DNA of 64,000 nucleotides, taken from Salinispora arenicola (lineage in GTDB: Bacteria; Actinomycetota; Actinomycetes; Mycobacteriales; Micromonosporaceae). Under the pieces are notes generated by a model. The model had not been told where the DNA came from. It made no database searches and worked only from the letters and a program-made list of their open reading frames with translations. The translations under genes and the position numbers were made by a program. This document shows, piece by piece, positions 8,838 through 17,702 of the stretch. Numbering within the stretch: position 1 is the first letter of the stretch; each line of letters begins with the position of its first letter. The stretch covers positions 3,038,001-3,102,000 of the forward strand of contig NZ_VFOL01000001.1 in NCBI RefSeq assembly GCF_006716065.1, given 5' to 3'.

Positions 8838-9310
8838 GCCTGCCTCCGCGGTCGATGAGTTCGGCAAGCCCGTCCCGCGGGTGACGAAGCCGAATTCGTC
8901 GGCATGGGCAGTGAACGCTGCCGTGCGGCTGCGTCGGCGGCCCACACGAATGGTCAGCAGGTGGGCCGCGGCTCGCTCGTGCCAGCCGGCCGGCACGTAG
9001 GGGGCTGTTGTCAGCCAGCCCTCGACGCCCCGGCGACGGGTTCACCTGGACTGCCTCGCCGGCCGCGTGTACGCGGTGACGCCCGGTGCTACGGGTGCGC
9101 GCCTCAGTGCCTGCGAGAACTGGCGCCACGGCGGAATCTGAACTGTGGATTCCGGTGGAGCAGGCCTGACCGATAGCCGGTTGACTCGCCGAGCGAACAC
9201 CAGTTCACCCCGCCCAACGGGATGAACAGGGTCGGCGGTGTCGGTGCTGACTCGGTAGCCGACGGGAACCGGCACAGCGTCGACCGCTGCTTGTGTGCCC
9301 GGGTGGGTTT
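8838..9310. other. Gene-free stretch
   Basis: Several short frames cross this stretch on both strands, but none has a ribosome site, a recognisable motif or consistent codon bias. It may be the decayed remnant of a gene next to the element's insertion point. The F420 reductase ribosome site GGGAGG lies at 9311-9316. Confidence 0.4.
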
Positions 9311-9324
9311 GGGAGGATGTCCGC

Positions 9325-10023
9325 ATGGCTTACGACGCGAGCAACCTACCCGACGTGTCCGGGCTCACTGTCGGCATCGTCGGTGGCACCGGCGACCAGG
9401 GGCGCGGTCTCGCCTACCGGTTCGCCCGCGCCGGCCAGGCCGTGCTGATCGGTTCCCGTTCGGCCGAGCGGGCCGCCCGGTCTGCTGCGGAGATCGCCTC
9501 GTCACCTGGACTGCCGGTCGGCGCGAGTATCAGTGGGGCGGCCAACGAGGAAATCGCTCGGCGCAGCGATGTGGTGGTCATCGCGGTGCCGTGGGACGGT
9601 CACGCCAGCATCGTCGGTACGCTTGCCGAGCCCCTCGCAGGCAAGATCGTGGTTGACTGCGTCAACCCACTCGGTTTCGACAAGCATGGCCCGTATGCCC
9701 TGGCCGTCGAGGAGGGCAGCGCCGCCCAGCAGGCCGCCGCGCTGCTGCCACAGTCGCGGGTGTGCGCGGCGTTCAACCACGTCAGCGCCCCGCTACTGGT
9801 GGATCCACAGATCGATCGGATCGAGCTGGACGTGCTGATCTGCACCGAGGAACGGGAACTGGTGGGCATCGTCGGTGCCCTCGCCGCCCGGATCCCCGGC
9901 ATGCGAGGTATCTATGCCGGCCGGCTGCGGAACGCTCACCAGATCGAGGCTCTCACGGCGAACCTGATCGCCATCAACAAGCGTTACAAGGCCCACGCCG
10001 GCATCCGTGTCACGGACCTCTGA
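9325..10023 (+). CDS. NADPH-dependent F420 reductase (F420H2:NADP oxidoreductase)
   Basis: The 232-residue product interconverts NADP(H) and the deazaflavin coenzyme F420(H2), supplying reduced F420 for actinobacterial oxidoreductases. The N-terminal Rossmann motif GIVGGTGDQG is at residues 17-26, followed by IGSRSAERA (binding of the NADPH 2'-phosphate) and VVVIAVPWDGH, all typical of the family. The C-terminal half contains the F420-contacting region (KIVVDCVNPLGF, AFNHV). The frame opens at 9295, but ATG 9325 has GGGAGG 8 nt upstream. The gene appears monocistronic and converges on a lipoprotein gene. Confidence 0.88.
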   Translation: MAYDASNLPDVSGLTVGIVGGTGDQGRGLAYRFARAGQAVLIGSRSAERAARSAAEIASSPGLPVGASISGAANEEIARRSDVVVIAVPWDGHASIVGTLAEPLAGKIVVDCVNPLGFDKHGPYALAVEEGSAAQQAAALLPQSRVCAAFNHVSAPLLVDPQIDRIELDVLICTEERELVGIVGALAARIPGMRGIYAGRLRNAHQIEALTANLIAINKRYKAHAGIRVTDL

Positions 10024-10129
10024 CCCTGGATTGCGGCTTACCGGAGAGCTGGCCCGCCGGCGGACCGCACGGGTGTCGCGGCGGTGTCACGGCCAGATCC
10101 GAAGGTGTCGCGAGCCCCAGGCTTCCCGG

Positions 10130-10618
10130 TCAGAGATCGACTTCGACGCCGGCCTTCTGGCATGCCTCGATGGCGGCGTCGGTGGCCTTCTCGAAGGTGG
10201 GGTTGTCGGCGGCTTCCAGGTCTGCGGCGCTGGCAGCCTTGCCGGCCTCCGCGCTGTAGGTCGTCAGAGCGGCGGTGACCTCGCTGTCGGCGTTGCCGGA
10301 GGCAGCGAGCGTGGCGAACTCCGTCGCCAGCCCGGTGAAGATCTCCTGGAACATCTCCGTCGTCGGTTCCTGGCCGGCCGACACGGCGTCGAGCAGGGAT
10401 TGCCGGAGGTTCATGCTGATCTTGTTCGCCGTCTCGCAGAGCTCCTTGTCGCTTTTACCAGTCGCCGCTGCGGGCGGGACCGATGAGGACGCGGTCGTGG
10501 GGTCGGTGGTCGGCGATGCGGACGTGGTCGATGTCGAGTCGTCCTCCCCGCCGCAGGCGGTGAGTGCGAGGATGGCGGCAGGGATCAGCAGGGCCCGGAA
10601 AAGGTTTGTCTTAAGCAC
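10130..10618 (-). CDS. Secreted lipoprotein, paralogue A
   Basis: The 162-residue product starts at GTG 10618 and has a lipoprotein signal peptide ending in the lipobox LTAC (cysteine 21). A Ser/Thr/Pro-rich linker (about 22-52) then leads to a helical domain with two cysteines (KELCETA and EACQKAG) that may form a disulfide. It is clearly a paralogue of the product at 10936-11442, sharing the FRALLIP signal, the GK-DKELC block, ADSEVTAALT-YS-EAGK and ACQKAGV. Function unknown; it should be anchored to the outer face of the membrane. The TANNNT element 7 nt upstream of the start predicts a leaderless mRNA. Confidence 0.75.
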   Translation of the reverse strand: MLKTNLFRALLIPAAILALTACGGEDDSTSTTSASPTTDPTTASSSVPPAAATGKSDKELCETANKISMNLRQSLLDAVSAGQEPTTEMFQEIFTGLATEFATLAASGNADSEVTAALTTYSAEAGKAASAADLEAADNPTFEKATDAAIEACQKAGVEVDL

Positions 10619-10625
10619 GGACGAA

Positions 10626-10631
10626 ATCCTA
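10626..10631 (-). promoter_or_regulatory. -10 element TAGGAT, leaderless lipoprotein A
   Basis: TAGGAT ends 7 nt before the GTG at 10618, so transcription should begin at or next to the start codon. Confidence 0.5.
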
Positions 10632-10935
10632 CGCCATCAGTCGTTAGTGGACACTATGGCCAGCGTTGATCAGAAGGGATGTTCAGCGGCGGAGAATCCC
10701 CTTTCGCGGCCTTATCGCGAAGGGACAACTTGGGTAGGTCCAGAGCCAGTACGGAACCCATTTTGAGGCATGGGTGCCGGTGCGTGGTCGCGGAGCCAGC
10801 GTCGCTGTCGACACCGCCAGAGCCGCGTGGGGACGTGGGCAATGAGCGTGTGGCCCGCCGAGGTGCCGGCGGACCACACGAGCGCGACAGCTGCGGCCAG
10901 CTCACTACTGCCCTGGCCGGGCTATCAGATCGCGA
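10632..10935. other. Gene-free spacer between lipoprotein paralogues
   Basis: About 300 nt separate the two lipoprotein genes. Short frames here are not supported by motifs or ribosome sites. Apart from the promoter of paralogue A at its edge I see nothing clear in it. Confidence 0.4.
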
Positions 10936-11442
10936 TCAGAATCCGACGTCGACGCCGGCCTTCTGACAGGCCGCAATGGCGGCTTCGCCAGCCGTTTCAA
11001 AGGCGGGGTTGCCGACAGCTTCAGCTTCCGGATCCGCGGCGCTGGCGACCTTGCCGGCCTCCACGCTGTAGGCCGTCAGAGCGGCGGTGACCTCGCTGTC
11101 GGCGCTACCGGTGGCGGCGATCTCGGCGATGTCCGTAGACATCTGATTCAGGAGCTTCTTCATCACGACCGTGAGATCCGGCTCCTCGGAGGGGTCGGAC
11201 AACGAGGATGTGAAGGCCTCAGTCCAGGCTTCCTGAAACTTCTCCTGGTTGTCCTTGAACGCACCGCAGAGCTCCTTGTCGTTCTTTCCGGCAGCCGCTG
11301 CGGGCGGCGCCGACGAGGCACCCGCCGACGGGGTGGTGGATCCGGCCGCGGTCGACTCCGAATCCTCCCCTCCGCCACAGGCGGTGAGGCTAAGGAAGGC
11401 GGTAGGGATCAGCAGGGCACGAAAAAGTGTTGTCTTGACCAC
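10936..11442 (-). CDS. Secreted lipoprotein, paralogue B
   Basis: The 168-residue product starts at GTG 11442 with the same signal peptide design as paralogue A (FRALLIPTAFLSLTAC) and lipobox cysteine 22. After a low-complexity linker the mature domain is helical, with paired cysteines (KELCGAF and AACQKAGV). Compared with A it has insertions around EPDLTVVMKKLL and DPEAEAVGN. The two genes are a tandem duplication in the same orientation, each with its own promoter. No known domain was recognised, so function is unknown. It is followed upstream by panB on the same strand, 89 nt away. Confidence 0.75.
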   Translation of the reverse strand: MVKTTLFRALLIPTAFLSLTACGGGEDSESTAAGSTTPSAGASSAPPAAAAGKNDKELCGAFKDNQEKFQEAWTEAFTSSLSDPSEEPDLTVVMKKLLNQMSTDIAEIAATGSADSEVTAALTAYSVEAGKVASAADPEAEAVGNPAFETAGEAAIAACQKAGVDVGF

Positions 11443-11450
11443 GGAGGGGA

Positions 11451-11456
11451 AGCCTA
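11451..11456 (-). promoter_or_regulatory. -10 element TAGGCT, leaderless lipoprotein B
   Basis: TAGGCT ends 8 nt before the GTG at 11442. Confidence 0.5.
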
Positions 11457-11531
11457 CTCGATTTGTCGTTGGTAGATGATCCGGTTTGGCCGGTGGCGGC
11501 CGAGCAGACGCTGGGCCACCACCGGCTCTGG

Positions 11532-12377
11532 TCAGAAGGTGTGTTCGGCGGTGGGGAACCCGCCTTCACGAACCTCGTCGGCGAACCGGCGGGTCGCCTC
11601 GCCCAGTGTGTCGGCCAGATTGGCGTAGCGCTTCACGAAGCGAGGCGTCCGGCCGGTACGCAGGCCGGCCATGTCCTGCCAGACCAGCACCTGGGCGTCG
11701 GTATCCGGCCCGGCGCCGATGCCCACGGTCGGGATGGTCAACTCGGCGGTGATCCGTTTGGCCACGTCGCCGGGCACCATCTCCAGCACCACGGCGAAGG
11801 CGCCCGCGTCGGCAACCGCGCGGGCATCGGCGACCACCTCCTCGGCGGTGTCGCCGCGGCCCTGGACCCGGTAGCCGCCGAGGGTGTGTTCCCGCTGCGG
11901 GGTGAAGCCCACGTGCGCCATCACCGGGATACCAGCTCGAACGATTGCGGCGATCTGCTCCGCGCAGTGGCGACCACCCTCCAGTTTCACCGCGTGGCAG
12001 CCGCCCTCCTTCATGAACCGTACGGCGGTGCGCAGGGCCGCCGCCGGGCCCTCCTCGTAGGAGCCGAACGGCAGGTCGCCGACGACCAGTGTCTGCCGGG
12101 TGGCCCGGACCACGGCCCGGACCAGAGGCAGCAGTTCCTCGGCGGTCACCGGCAGCGTTGTCTCGTAACCGAAGACGTTGTTCGCAGCCGAGTCGCCGAC
12201 CAGCAGCACCGGGATTCCGGCGGCGTCGAAAATCGCCGCCGTGTACTGGTCGTACGACGTGAGCATCGGCCACCGCTCGCCGCGTTCCTTCGCGGCGAGT
12301 AGGTCGCGGGCGCGGACCCGCCGGGTCGCCGGCCCGCCGTAGAGGGCGGTCACCTCGGGTGCGTGGGATTCGAGCAT
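11532..12377 (-). CDS. panB: 3-methyl-2-oxobutanoate hydroxymethyltransferase
   Basis: PanB transfers a hydroxymethyl group from methylene-tetrahydrofolate to alpha-ketoisovalerate, giving ketopantoate, the first step of pantothenate and CoA synthesis. The 281-residue product has the family blocks MLTSYDQYTAAIFDAAG, VGDSAANNVFGYETTLPVT (metal-binding aspartate), VVGDLPFGSY, AVKLEGG, VMAHVGFTPQ and IGIGAGPDTDAQVLVW. The frame extends 20 codons upstream, but ATG 12377 has the ribosome site AGGAGAGGACC and gives the usual protein length. panB beside the glnA2/glnE region is also known from mycobacteria, so this looks like conserved gene order. Confidence 0.95.
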   Translation of the reverse strand: MLESHAPEVTALYGGPATRRVRARDLLAAKERGERWPMLTSYDQYTAAIFDAAGIPVLLVGDSAANNVFGYETTLPVTAEELLPLVRAVVRATRQTLVVGDLPFGSYEEGPAAALRTAVRFMKEGGCHAVKLEGGRHCAEQIAAIVRAGIPVMAHVGFTPQREHTLGGYRVQGRGDTAEEVVADARAVADAGAFAVVLEMVPGDVAKRITAELTIPTVGIGAGPDTDAQVLVWQDMAGLRTGRTPRFVKRYANLADTLGEATRRFADEVREGGFPTAEHTF

Positions 12378-12645
12378 GGTCCTCTCCTTCCTCGAGGCCG
12401 CGTGCGCGGTCCCCGGGCTCTGCCGCGATCGTCGCACCGGACGGTGGGACTGCGGCAGGGGACAGTGGAGGATTTCACTCCCGGGTCGGAGGTGTCACCC
12501 AACCCGGTCCATCCCACCCGGTAACCAAACCCCGTCACCCGCCCTGGGCCACCCGGAGGTCATCCGCCCCGGGGTTCACCCCCGGGTACCCGCACCACCG
12601 TGGTCAACTCACCGCTGGGGCGCCGCGCGAGCGCCCGCAGGCCGT

Positions 12646-14406
12646 TCAGCCGTCCTCCCGCCACCGGTTGGTGATCGGCAGCCGGCGGTCGCGCCCGAAC
12701 GCTTTCATCGAAATTTTCGTGCCGGGGGCGGACTGACGCCGCTTGTACTCGGCGGTATCCACCATCCGCAGCACCTGGTCTACGACCGCCGGGTCGTGGC
12801 CGGCCTCGACGAGCCCGTCCCGCCCCAGGTCACCGTCGATGTAGCCGATGAGGATCGGGTCCAGCAGGTCGTACTCCGGCAGTGTGTCGGAGTCCAGTTG
12901 GCCGGGGCTCAGCTCGGCCGACGGGGGCTTGCCGATCGAGTTCTCCGGGATCGGCGGGGTCTCCCCGCGGCGGAGGGCTTCGGCGTTTCGCCACTTGGCC
13001 AGCTGCCAGACCTGGGTCTTCCAGACGTCCTTGATGGGATTGAAACCGCCGACCGAGTCCCCGTAGAGGGTGGAGTAGCCGACCGCCAGCTCGCTCTTGT
13101 TGCCGGTGGTCAGCACCAGGTGGCCCTCCTGGTTCGACAGGGCCATCAGGATCACTCCGCGTACCCGGGCCTGGAGGTTCTCCACCGAGAGACCGGAGAG
13201 CGACAGGTTGGCCAGGACCGTGTCGACGATGGGTTGGATCGGCTCGACCCGGTAGTCCAGCCCGGTGCGTTTGGCCAGTTCCGTCGCGTCTTCGCGGGAG
13301 TGTTCGGAGGAGTGCTGGCTTGGCAGCGACACGCCGACCACCCGGTCGGGACCGAGCGCGTCCACTGCCAGGGCCGCGACGACCGCCGAGTCGATGCCGC
13401 CGGACAGGCCGAGGACCACCGAGGGAAAGCGGTTCTTGTCGACGTAGTCGCGCAGGCCCAACAGCAGCGCCTGCCACCCCTCCGCCTCGTCGGCCGCCGG
13501 CTCGATGATCCCGCCGGTCGCTCTCTGGTCCGTGGGCGCGGCCGGCACCGATTCGAGGTGACGATGGAGTACCCGCATCCCGTCGGCCAGTTCGACGTCG
13601 GCGGGAGGGCCGTCCGTGGCAGTGGGGAGATCCACGTCGTGCACCAGTAGGTGTTCGACGAACTGGGGCGCCCGGGCGAGCAGCGTTCCCTCCGCTGTCA
13701 CGATCATGGAGTCGCCCTCGAACACCAGCTCGTCCTGGCCGCCGACCATGTTGACGTACGCGATGGTGGCCCCGGCCTCGGCGGCCCGGCGGCGGACCAG
13801 GGGCAGCCGGATGTCGTCCTTCTTCAGCTCGTACGGTGATCCGTTGATGTTGAGCACGAGGCCGACACCGGCCTGCCGGGCGGCGGCGAACGGGCCTCCG
13901 ACCTGCCACAGGTCCTCGCAGATTGTCAGGGTGACGTCCACCCCACCGATCCGCACCACGGTCAGCGTCTCGCCCGGCACGAAGTAGCGATCTTCGTCGA
14001 AGACGCCGTAGTTCGGCAGGTGGTGTTTGAAGTATGTGGCGATGGTCGACCCGCCGTGCAGCAGGGCCGCCGCGTTGCGCGCCCCGCGACCCGGCTCGGC
14101 GTCACCGTTGACCTGCGGTGGTCCGTCCGCGTCCAGGTAGCCGACCAGCACCGGCAGGTTGCCCAACCCGTCTGCGGCGAGGTCGGCCGCGAGCCCGTCC
14201 AGCGCCGCCTTCGACGCCGCTATGAAGGACCGACGGAAGACCAGGTCCTCGACCGGGTAGCCAGTCAACATCATCTCCGGGAAGGCGACCAGCTGGGCAC
14301 CGGCGTCGGCGGCGCGGCGGGTCCATTCGCGCACGGTCGTGGCGTTGCCGGCGAGGTCACCGACAGCCGGGTTGACCTGGCAGAGTGCGAGACGCAGGGT
14401 GGTCAT
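12646..14406 (-). CDS. nadE: Glutamine-dependent NAD+ synthetase
   Basis: The 586-residue enzyme makes NAD+ from deamido-NAD+, ATP and glutamine. The N-terminal nitrilase-type glutaminase domain (residues 1 to about 270) shows its catalytic triad region (FPEMMLTGYP glutamate, FKHHLPNYGVFDE lysine, LTICEDLW cysteine). The C-terminal synthetase domain has the PP-loop SGGIDS at 335-340 and the block TGNKSELAVGYSTLYGDSVGGF. Length and order match the two-domain form used by actinobacteria. The start at ATG 14406 matches the family N-terminus (LRLALCQVNPAVGDL). It is divergent from glnA2. Confidence 0.95.
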   Translation of the reverse strand: MTTLRLALCQVNPAVGDLAGNATTVREWTRRAADAGAQLVAFPEMMLTGYPVEDLVFRRSFIAASKAALDGLAADLAADGLGNLPVLVGYLDADGPPQVNGDAEPGRGARNAAALLHGGSTIATYFKHHLPNYGVFDEDRYFVPGETLTVVRIGGVDVTLTICEDLWQVGGPFAAARQAGVGLVLNINGSPYELKKDDIRLPLVRRRAAEAGATIAYVNMVGGQDELVFEGDSMIVTAEGTLLARAPQFVEHLLVHDVDLPTATDGPPADVELADGMRVLHRHLESVPAAPTDQRATGGIIEPAADEAEGWQALLLGLRDYVDKNRFPSVVLGLSGGIDSAVVAALAVDALGPDRVVGVSLPSQHSSEHSREDATELAKRTGLDYRVEPIQPIVDTVLANLSLSGLSVENLQARVRGVILMALSNQEGHLVLTTGNKSELAVGYSTLYGDSVGGFNPIKDVWKTQVWQLAKWRNAEALRRGETPPIPENSIGKPPSAELSPGQLDSDTLPEYDLLDPILIGYIDGDLGRDGLVEAGHDPAVVDQVLRMVDTAEYKRRQSAPGTKISMKAFGRDRRLPITNRWREDG

Positions 14407-14517
14407 GTCCTTATCTTGCCGCAGCGGTCGCGGCCGGGCACGGCGCGCGGCGGGAGACGGCTCTCACCCCGGTCGTGGCGGGGGTGGGACAGGCCGGTGA
14501 ACGCGCCGACAGGTCGC

Positions 14518-14533
14518 GTAACGTCGGCGTAAC
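14518..14533 (+). promoter_or_regulatory. Possible GlnR half-sites upstream of glnA2
   Basis: GTAAC-n6-GTAAC (14518-14522 and 14529-14533) has the spacing of GlnR half-sites and lies about 70 bp upstream of the predicted glnA2 transcription start. Only two half-sites are present, so support is weak. Confidence 0.3.
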
Positions 14534-14585
14534 GAGGTCGGTGGAGACTGGCCGGGCTGGATCGATGCCGGCCGAAGGTGGACAA

Positions 14586-14591
14586 TAAGGT
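14586..14591 (+). promoter_or_regulatory. -10 element TAAGGT of glnA2
   Basis: TAAGGT ends 8 nt before GTG 14600, which would make the mRNA leaderless if that GTG is used. Confidence 0.4.
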
Positions 14592-14599
14592 CGCGAGGG

Positions 14600-15955
14600 G
14601 TGGAAGTGGACCGTCAGCAGGAGTTCGTCCTCCGCACGCTGGAAGAGCGAGACATCCGGTTCGTCCGGCTGTGGTTCACCGACGTGCTGGGCACGCTGAA
14701 GAGCGTGTCGGTGGCCCCCGCCGAGCTGGAGGCCGCGTTCGATGAGGGCATCGGGTTCGACGGTTCGGCGATCGAGGGCTTCGCTCGGGTCGTCGAGTCC
14801 GACATGGTGGCCATGCCGGACCCGACAACGTTCCAGGTCTTCCCGTTCGAGGGCGGAGTCAGCGGTGAGAGCGCCCGGATGTTCTGCGACATCCTGCTCC
14901 CCGACGGCAGCCCGTCCTGGGCCGACCCGCGACACGTGTTGCGTCGGGCGCTGTCCCGGGCCGCGGAGAAGGGCTTCACCTACTACACCCATCCGGAGAT
15001 CGAGTTCTATCTGCTGGAGGATGGGGCGCCCGACGGTTCGGTGCCCACGCCGGTCGACACCGGCGGCTACTTCGAGCACACCACCCACGCGGTTGCGCGG
15101 GACTTCCGTCGGCAGGCGGTGCTCGCGCTGGAACGGATCGGCATCTCCGTCGAGTTCAGTCATCACGAGGTTGCTCCCGGCCAGCAGGAGATCGACCTGC
15201 GGTACGCCGATGCGCTGAACACCGCCGACAACATCATGACGTTCCGGCACGTGGTGAAGGAGGTGGCGCTGTCCACCGGCGTGCAGGCCACCTTCATGCC
15301 GAAGCCGTTCACCGACCAGCCGGGCAGTGGCATGCACACCCACCTCTCGCTGTTCGAGGGGGAGCGCAACGCGTTCGACGACTCCGGTGACCCGATGAAG
15401 CTGTCCAAGGTGGCCCGCGCGTTCATCGCCGGCCTGCTGGCGCACGCCCGGGAGTACACGGCGGTCACCAACCAGTGGGTCAACTCGTACAAGCGGCTGT
15501 TCCCACAGGCCCTGCCGGATCGGGTCACCGAGAGTCCCGCGTACGTCTGCTGGGGGCATCTGAACCGGTCCGCGCTGGTCCGGGTTCCGGCGTACGGTAA
15601 GCCGAACTCGGCGCGGGTCGAGGTGCGGTCGCTCGACTCGGCGGCCAACCCCTACCTGACCTTCGCGGTGCTGCTCGGCGCCGGCCTCAAGGGCATCGAG
15701 GAGGGGTACGAGCTGCCGCCGGGCGCCGAGGACGACGTGTGGTCGCTGACCAGTGCCGAGCGGCGGGCGATGGGGTACGAGCCGCTGCCGGAGAACCTCG
15801 CCGAGGCGATCGATGTGATGGCCGGCTCCGAGTTGGTCGCCGAGGTACTCGGCGAGCACGTCTTCGACTTCTTCCTGCGTAACAAGCGGGCCGAGTGGGA
15901 GCAGTACCGCCGCGAGGTCACTCCCTATGAACGGAAGCGCTACCTGTCGCTCTGA
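14600..15955 (+). CDS. glnA2: Glutamine synthetase GlnA2-type
   Basis: The 451-residue protein is a class I glutamine synthetase of the GlnA2 branch, with the branch-typical N-terminus DRQQEFVLRTLEERDIRFVR and end LRNKRAEWEQYR. Active-site blocks are complete: FDGSAIEGF, PEIEFYLL, QQEIDLRYADAL, FMPKPF-GSGMHTHLSLFE, NRSALVRVP and RVEVRSLDSAANPYL. Members in Streptomyces and Mycobacterium are accessory enzymes, some active on polyamines. The regulatory adenylylation loop of GlnA (NLYDLPP) is absent; it reads YELPPGAEDDVW. GTG 14600 fits the leaderless promoter; GTG 14606, with GAGGGG upstream, matches homologous N-termini. glnE and panB nearby support the assignment. Confidence 0.9.
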   Translation: MEVDRQQEFVLRTLEERDIRFVRLWFTDVLGTLKSVSVAPAELEAAFDEGIGFDGSAIEGFARVVESDMVAMPDPTTFQVFPFEGGVSGESARMFCDILLPDGSPSWADPRHVLRRALSRAAEKGFTYYTHPEIEFYLLEDGAPDGSVPTPVDTGGYFEHTTHAVARDFRRQAVLALERIGISVEFSHHEVAPGQQEIDLRYADALNTADNIMTFRHVVKEVALSTGVQATFMPKPFTDQPGSGMHTHLSLFEGERNAFDDSGDPMKLSKVARAFIAGLLAHAREYTAVTNQWVNSYKRLFPQALPDRVTESPAYVCWGHLNRSALVRVPAYGKPNSARVEVRSLDSAANPYLTFAVLLGAGLKGIEEGYELPPGAEDDVWSLTSAERRAMGYEPLPENLAEAIDVMAGSELVAEVLGEHVFDFFLRNKRAEWEQYRREVTPYERKRYLSL

Positions 15956-16049
15956 TCAGGGTCACCCGGTCCGGGGACGCGGGAACGGACGACGTCCGGG
16001 GTTCCCCCGGGACGCCGCCCGCCGCGTCTACTCGTGAGGCTGGCTACGA

Positions 16050-16562
16050 TCACTTGCCCTCGGAGCCACCCGGCCCGCCGTGTCCGCCCAGGCCTCGGAG
16101 GACGTCCGCCTCGACTGCCGCAGTGATCGCGTCGGCCTGTTCCTGGGTGAGCTTGCCGTCCTCGACCGCCTGCGCCAGCCGCTGCGTGAGCGCCTCCTGC
16201 CGGTCGGCGGAGTCCCCGCGCTCGGGTCGGTCGCCGCGCTCAGGTCGGTCGCCGCGCTCGGGCCGGTCGGCCGCCCGCTGCTCGCGCAGCTTCTCCAGCG
16301 CAGCGGTCACCTCGTCGGCGGGAACGCCCAGCTCCGCGGCGAGTGCCTCGGCGAACTCAGCCTGCCGGTCGGACCGCTTCTGCTGCCGGTCGGACCGCTC
16401 CCGCTCCCGGTCGCTGTCCTTGTCAGCGCTGGCGCTGGCACTTGGGGAGGGCGAGGTGCTGTCAGCGGCCATGGCCATGGTCGGCGCGGCGATACCGACA
16501 CCGAGTACCCCTGCCGTGGCGAGACCGGCCAGCAGGTGCTTCCTACGAATCGTGCGGGACAT
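16050..16562 (-). CDS. Small secreted protein with RPERGD repeats
   Basis: The frame starts upstream, but ATG 16562 has GGAGG at the right distance. The 170-residue product has an arginine-rich N-terminus, a signal peptide (HLLAGLATAGVLGVGIAAPTMAMAA) and a Ser/Pro linker. A highly charged helical region follows (DRERERSDRQQKRSDRQ), then a short tandem repeat RPERGD three times, encoded by an 18-bp DNA repeat near 16215-16265. The C-terminal part resembles a calcium-dependent or helical hairpin repeat (LTQEQADAITAAVE). Similar secreted actinobacterial proteins have no known function. It lies in a gap between glnA2 and the S66 peptidase gene and is probably monocistronic. Confidence 0.65.
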   Translation of the reverse strand: MSRTIRRKHLLAGLATAGVLGVGIAAPTMAMAADSTSPSPSASASADKDSDRERERSDRQQKRSDRQAEFAEALAAELGVPADEVTAALEKLREQRAADRPERGDRPERGDRPERGDSADRQEALTQRLAQAVEDGKLTQEQADAITAAVEADVLRGLGGHGGPGGSEGK

Positions 16563-16719
16563 GGTGATCCTCCAACTCGTTGGGTGTTGCGATGACGTGA
16601 CCGACAGTGGCCGCACCGGCTGGAGGGATGCCGTGGTGAACCTATGAGCGAGCTGGCAATTCGTCGGCGACGGTCATCCCCGGGGGCGGCCCCGACCGCC
16701 CTGCCGACGATGGCGAGGA

Positions 16720-17649
16720 TCAGTGGACCGCCGGGGCGACGGTGAGCGTGCCGGCGTCGACGTCCAGGACTGCCTCGGTGCCGACCGGGACGGTGAGCTG
16801 GCCCACCCCATGCCCGATCGGCAGTCCGCCCAGGAGTGGGATGCCGAGGTCACCGAGGCGGTCGGTGAGCACGTCGGCGACGTCCACGCCCCACCCGTCG
16901 GCGCAGTCGGTGAACTGGCCGACCGCCACTCCGGCCAGCCCGGCCAGCACCCCGGAGCGGCGGAGTTGGGTGAGCATCTGGTCGATCTTGTACGGGGGCT
17001 CCTGCACCTCCTCGAGCAGCAGCACCGCGCCGGTCAGGTCCGGCATGTCCGCCGTACCGAGCGACGCCACGATCAGGCAGAGATTGCCACCGAGTAGCCG
17101 GCCGGTGGCCCGCCCGGAGACCCGGACGCCGAAGGTCTCCTCGCCGTCCCGGGCGGACACGGTCACCGGCGCGGCGGTCGTCAGCGCGGCGTGCAGCGAC
17201 TGTGCGGAGTCCAGCGCCGTCCGCTCGTCCCGCCAGGCCGCAACGGGGCCGTGCACCCCCACCAACCGGGCGCCCCGCCACAACGCGAACTGGAGGGCCG
17301 TGATGTCGGAGAAGCCGGCCACCACCTTCGGATCCCGGCGTACGGCGGTCATGTCGATGGCGTCGACCACGCGCTGCGCCCCGTACCCGCCACGGGTGCA
17401 GATGATTCCCCGGACAGCGGGGTCGGCGAACGCCGCGTTCAGGTCCGCCGCCCGTAACTCGTCCGCGCCGGCGAGATAGCCCTGCCGGGCGTACGCGTTC
17501 GGGGCGGGCACCGGCCGCAGCCCCCAGCCGGTGAGCAGCTCGATGCCACGAGCTACCCGTTCCGGCCGGGTGGGCCCGGACGGCGACACCAAGAGCACGG
17601 TGTCGCCCGGGCGCAGCGCGGGCGGGCGGAGGACCTCGTTCGTGATCAC
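16720..17649 (-). CDS. S66 family LD-carboxypeptidase / MccF-like peptidase
   Basis: GTG 17649 gives a 309-residue protein. It has the S66 layout: a substrate loop GIICTRGGYGAQRVVDAID, the nucleophile serine in GFSDITALQF, the catalytic glutamate region LLLEEVQEPPYKIDQML and the histidine in GLPIGHG. S66 enzymes cleave L,D-bonds in murein tetrapeptides (LdcA) or microcin-type conjugates (MccF); which applies here cannot be told. The frame continues far upstream but that part is a shadow of the divergent gene. TAGGCT 8 nt upstream predicts leaderless transcription from a promoter back-to-back with that of the amidotransferase. Confidence 0.88.
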   Translation of the reverse strand: MITNEVLRPPALRPGDTVLLVSPSGPTRPERVARGIELLTGWGLRPVPAPNAYARQGYLAGADELRAADLNAAFADPAVRGIICTRGGYGAQRVVDAIDMTAVRRDPKVVAGFSDITALQFALWRGARLVGVHGPVAAWRDERTALDSAQSLHAALTTAAPVTVSARDGEETFGVRVSGRATGRLLGGNLCLIVASLGTADMPDLTGAVLLLEEVQEPPYKIDQMLTQLRRSGVLAGLAGVAVGQFTDCADGWGVDVADVLTDRLGDLGIPLLGGLPIGHGVGQLTVPVGTEAVLDVDAGTLTVAPAVH

Positions 17650-17657
17650 AACAGTCG

Positions 17658-17663
17658 AGCCTA
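17658..17663 (-). promoter_or_regulatory. -10 element TAGGCT, leaderless S66 peptidase gene
   Basis: TAGGCT ends 8 nt before GTG 17649. It is divergent from the TAGCCT at 17690. Confidence 0.5.
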
Positions 17664-17689
17664 ACCAGCTGCTCGGCGGTGGTACGGGA

Positions 17690-17695
17690 TAGCCT
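17690..17695 (+). promoter_or_regulatory. -10 element TAGCCT, leaderless amidotransferase gene
   Basis: TAGCCT ends 7 nt before GTG 17703. The two divergent -10 elements are only 27 bp apart, so the promoters overlap. Confidence 0.5.
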
Positions 17696-17702
17696 CGACG
17701 GC

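Noticed and set aside
8824..9326. Several short frames on both strands between methyltransferase and F420 reductase genes
   Set aside because: None has a ribosome site or motif, and they overlap each other without consistent codon bias.
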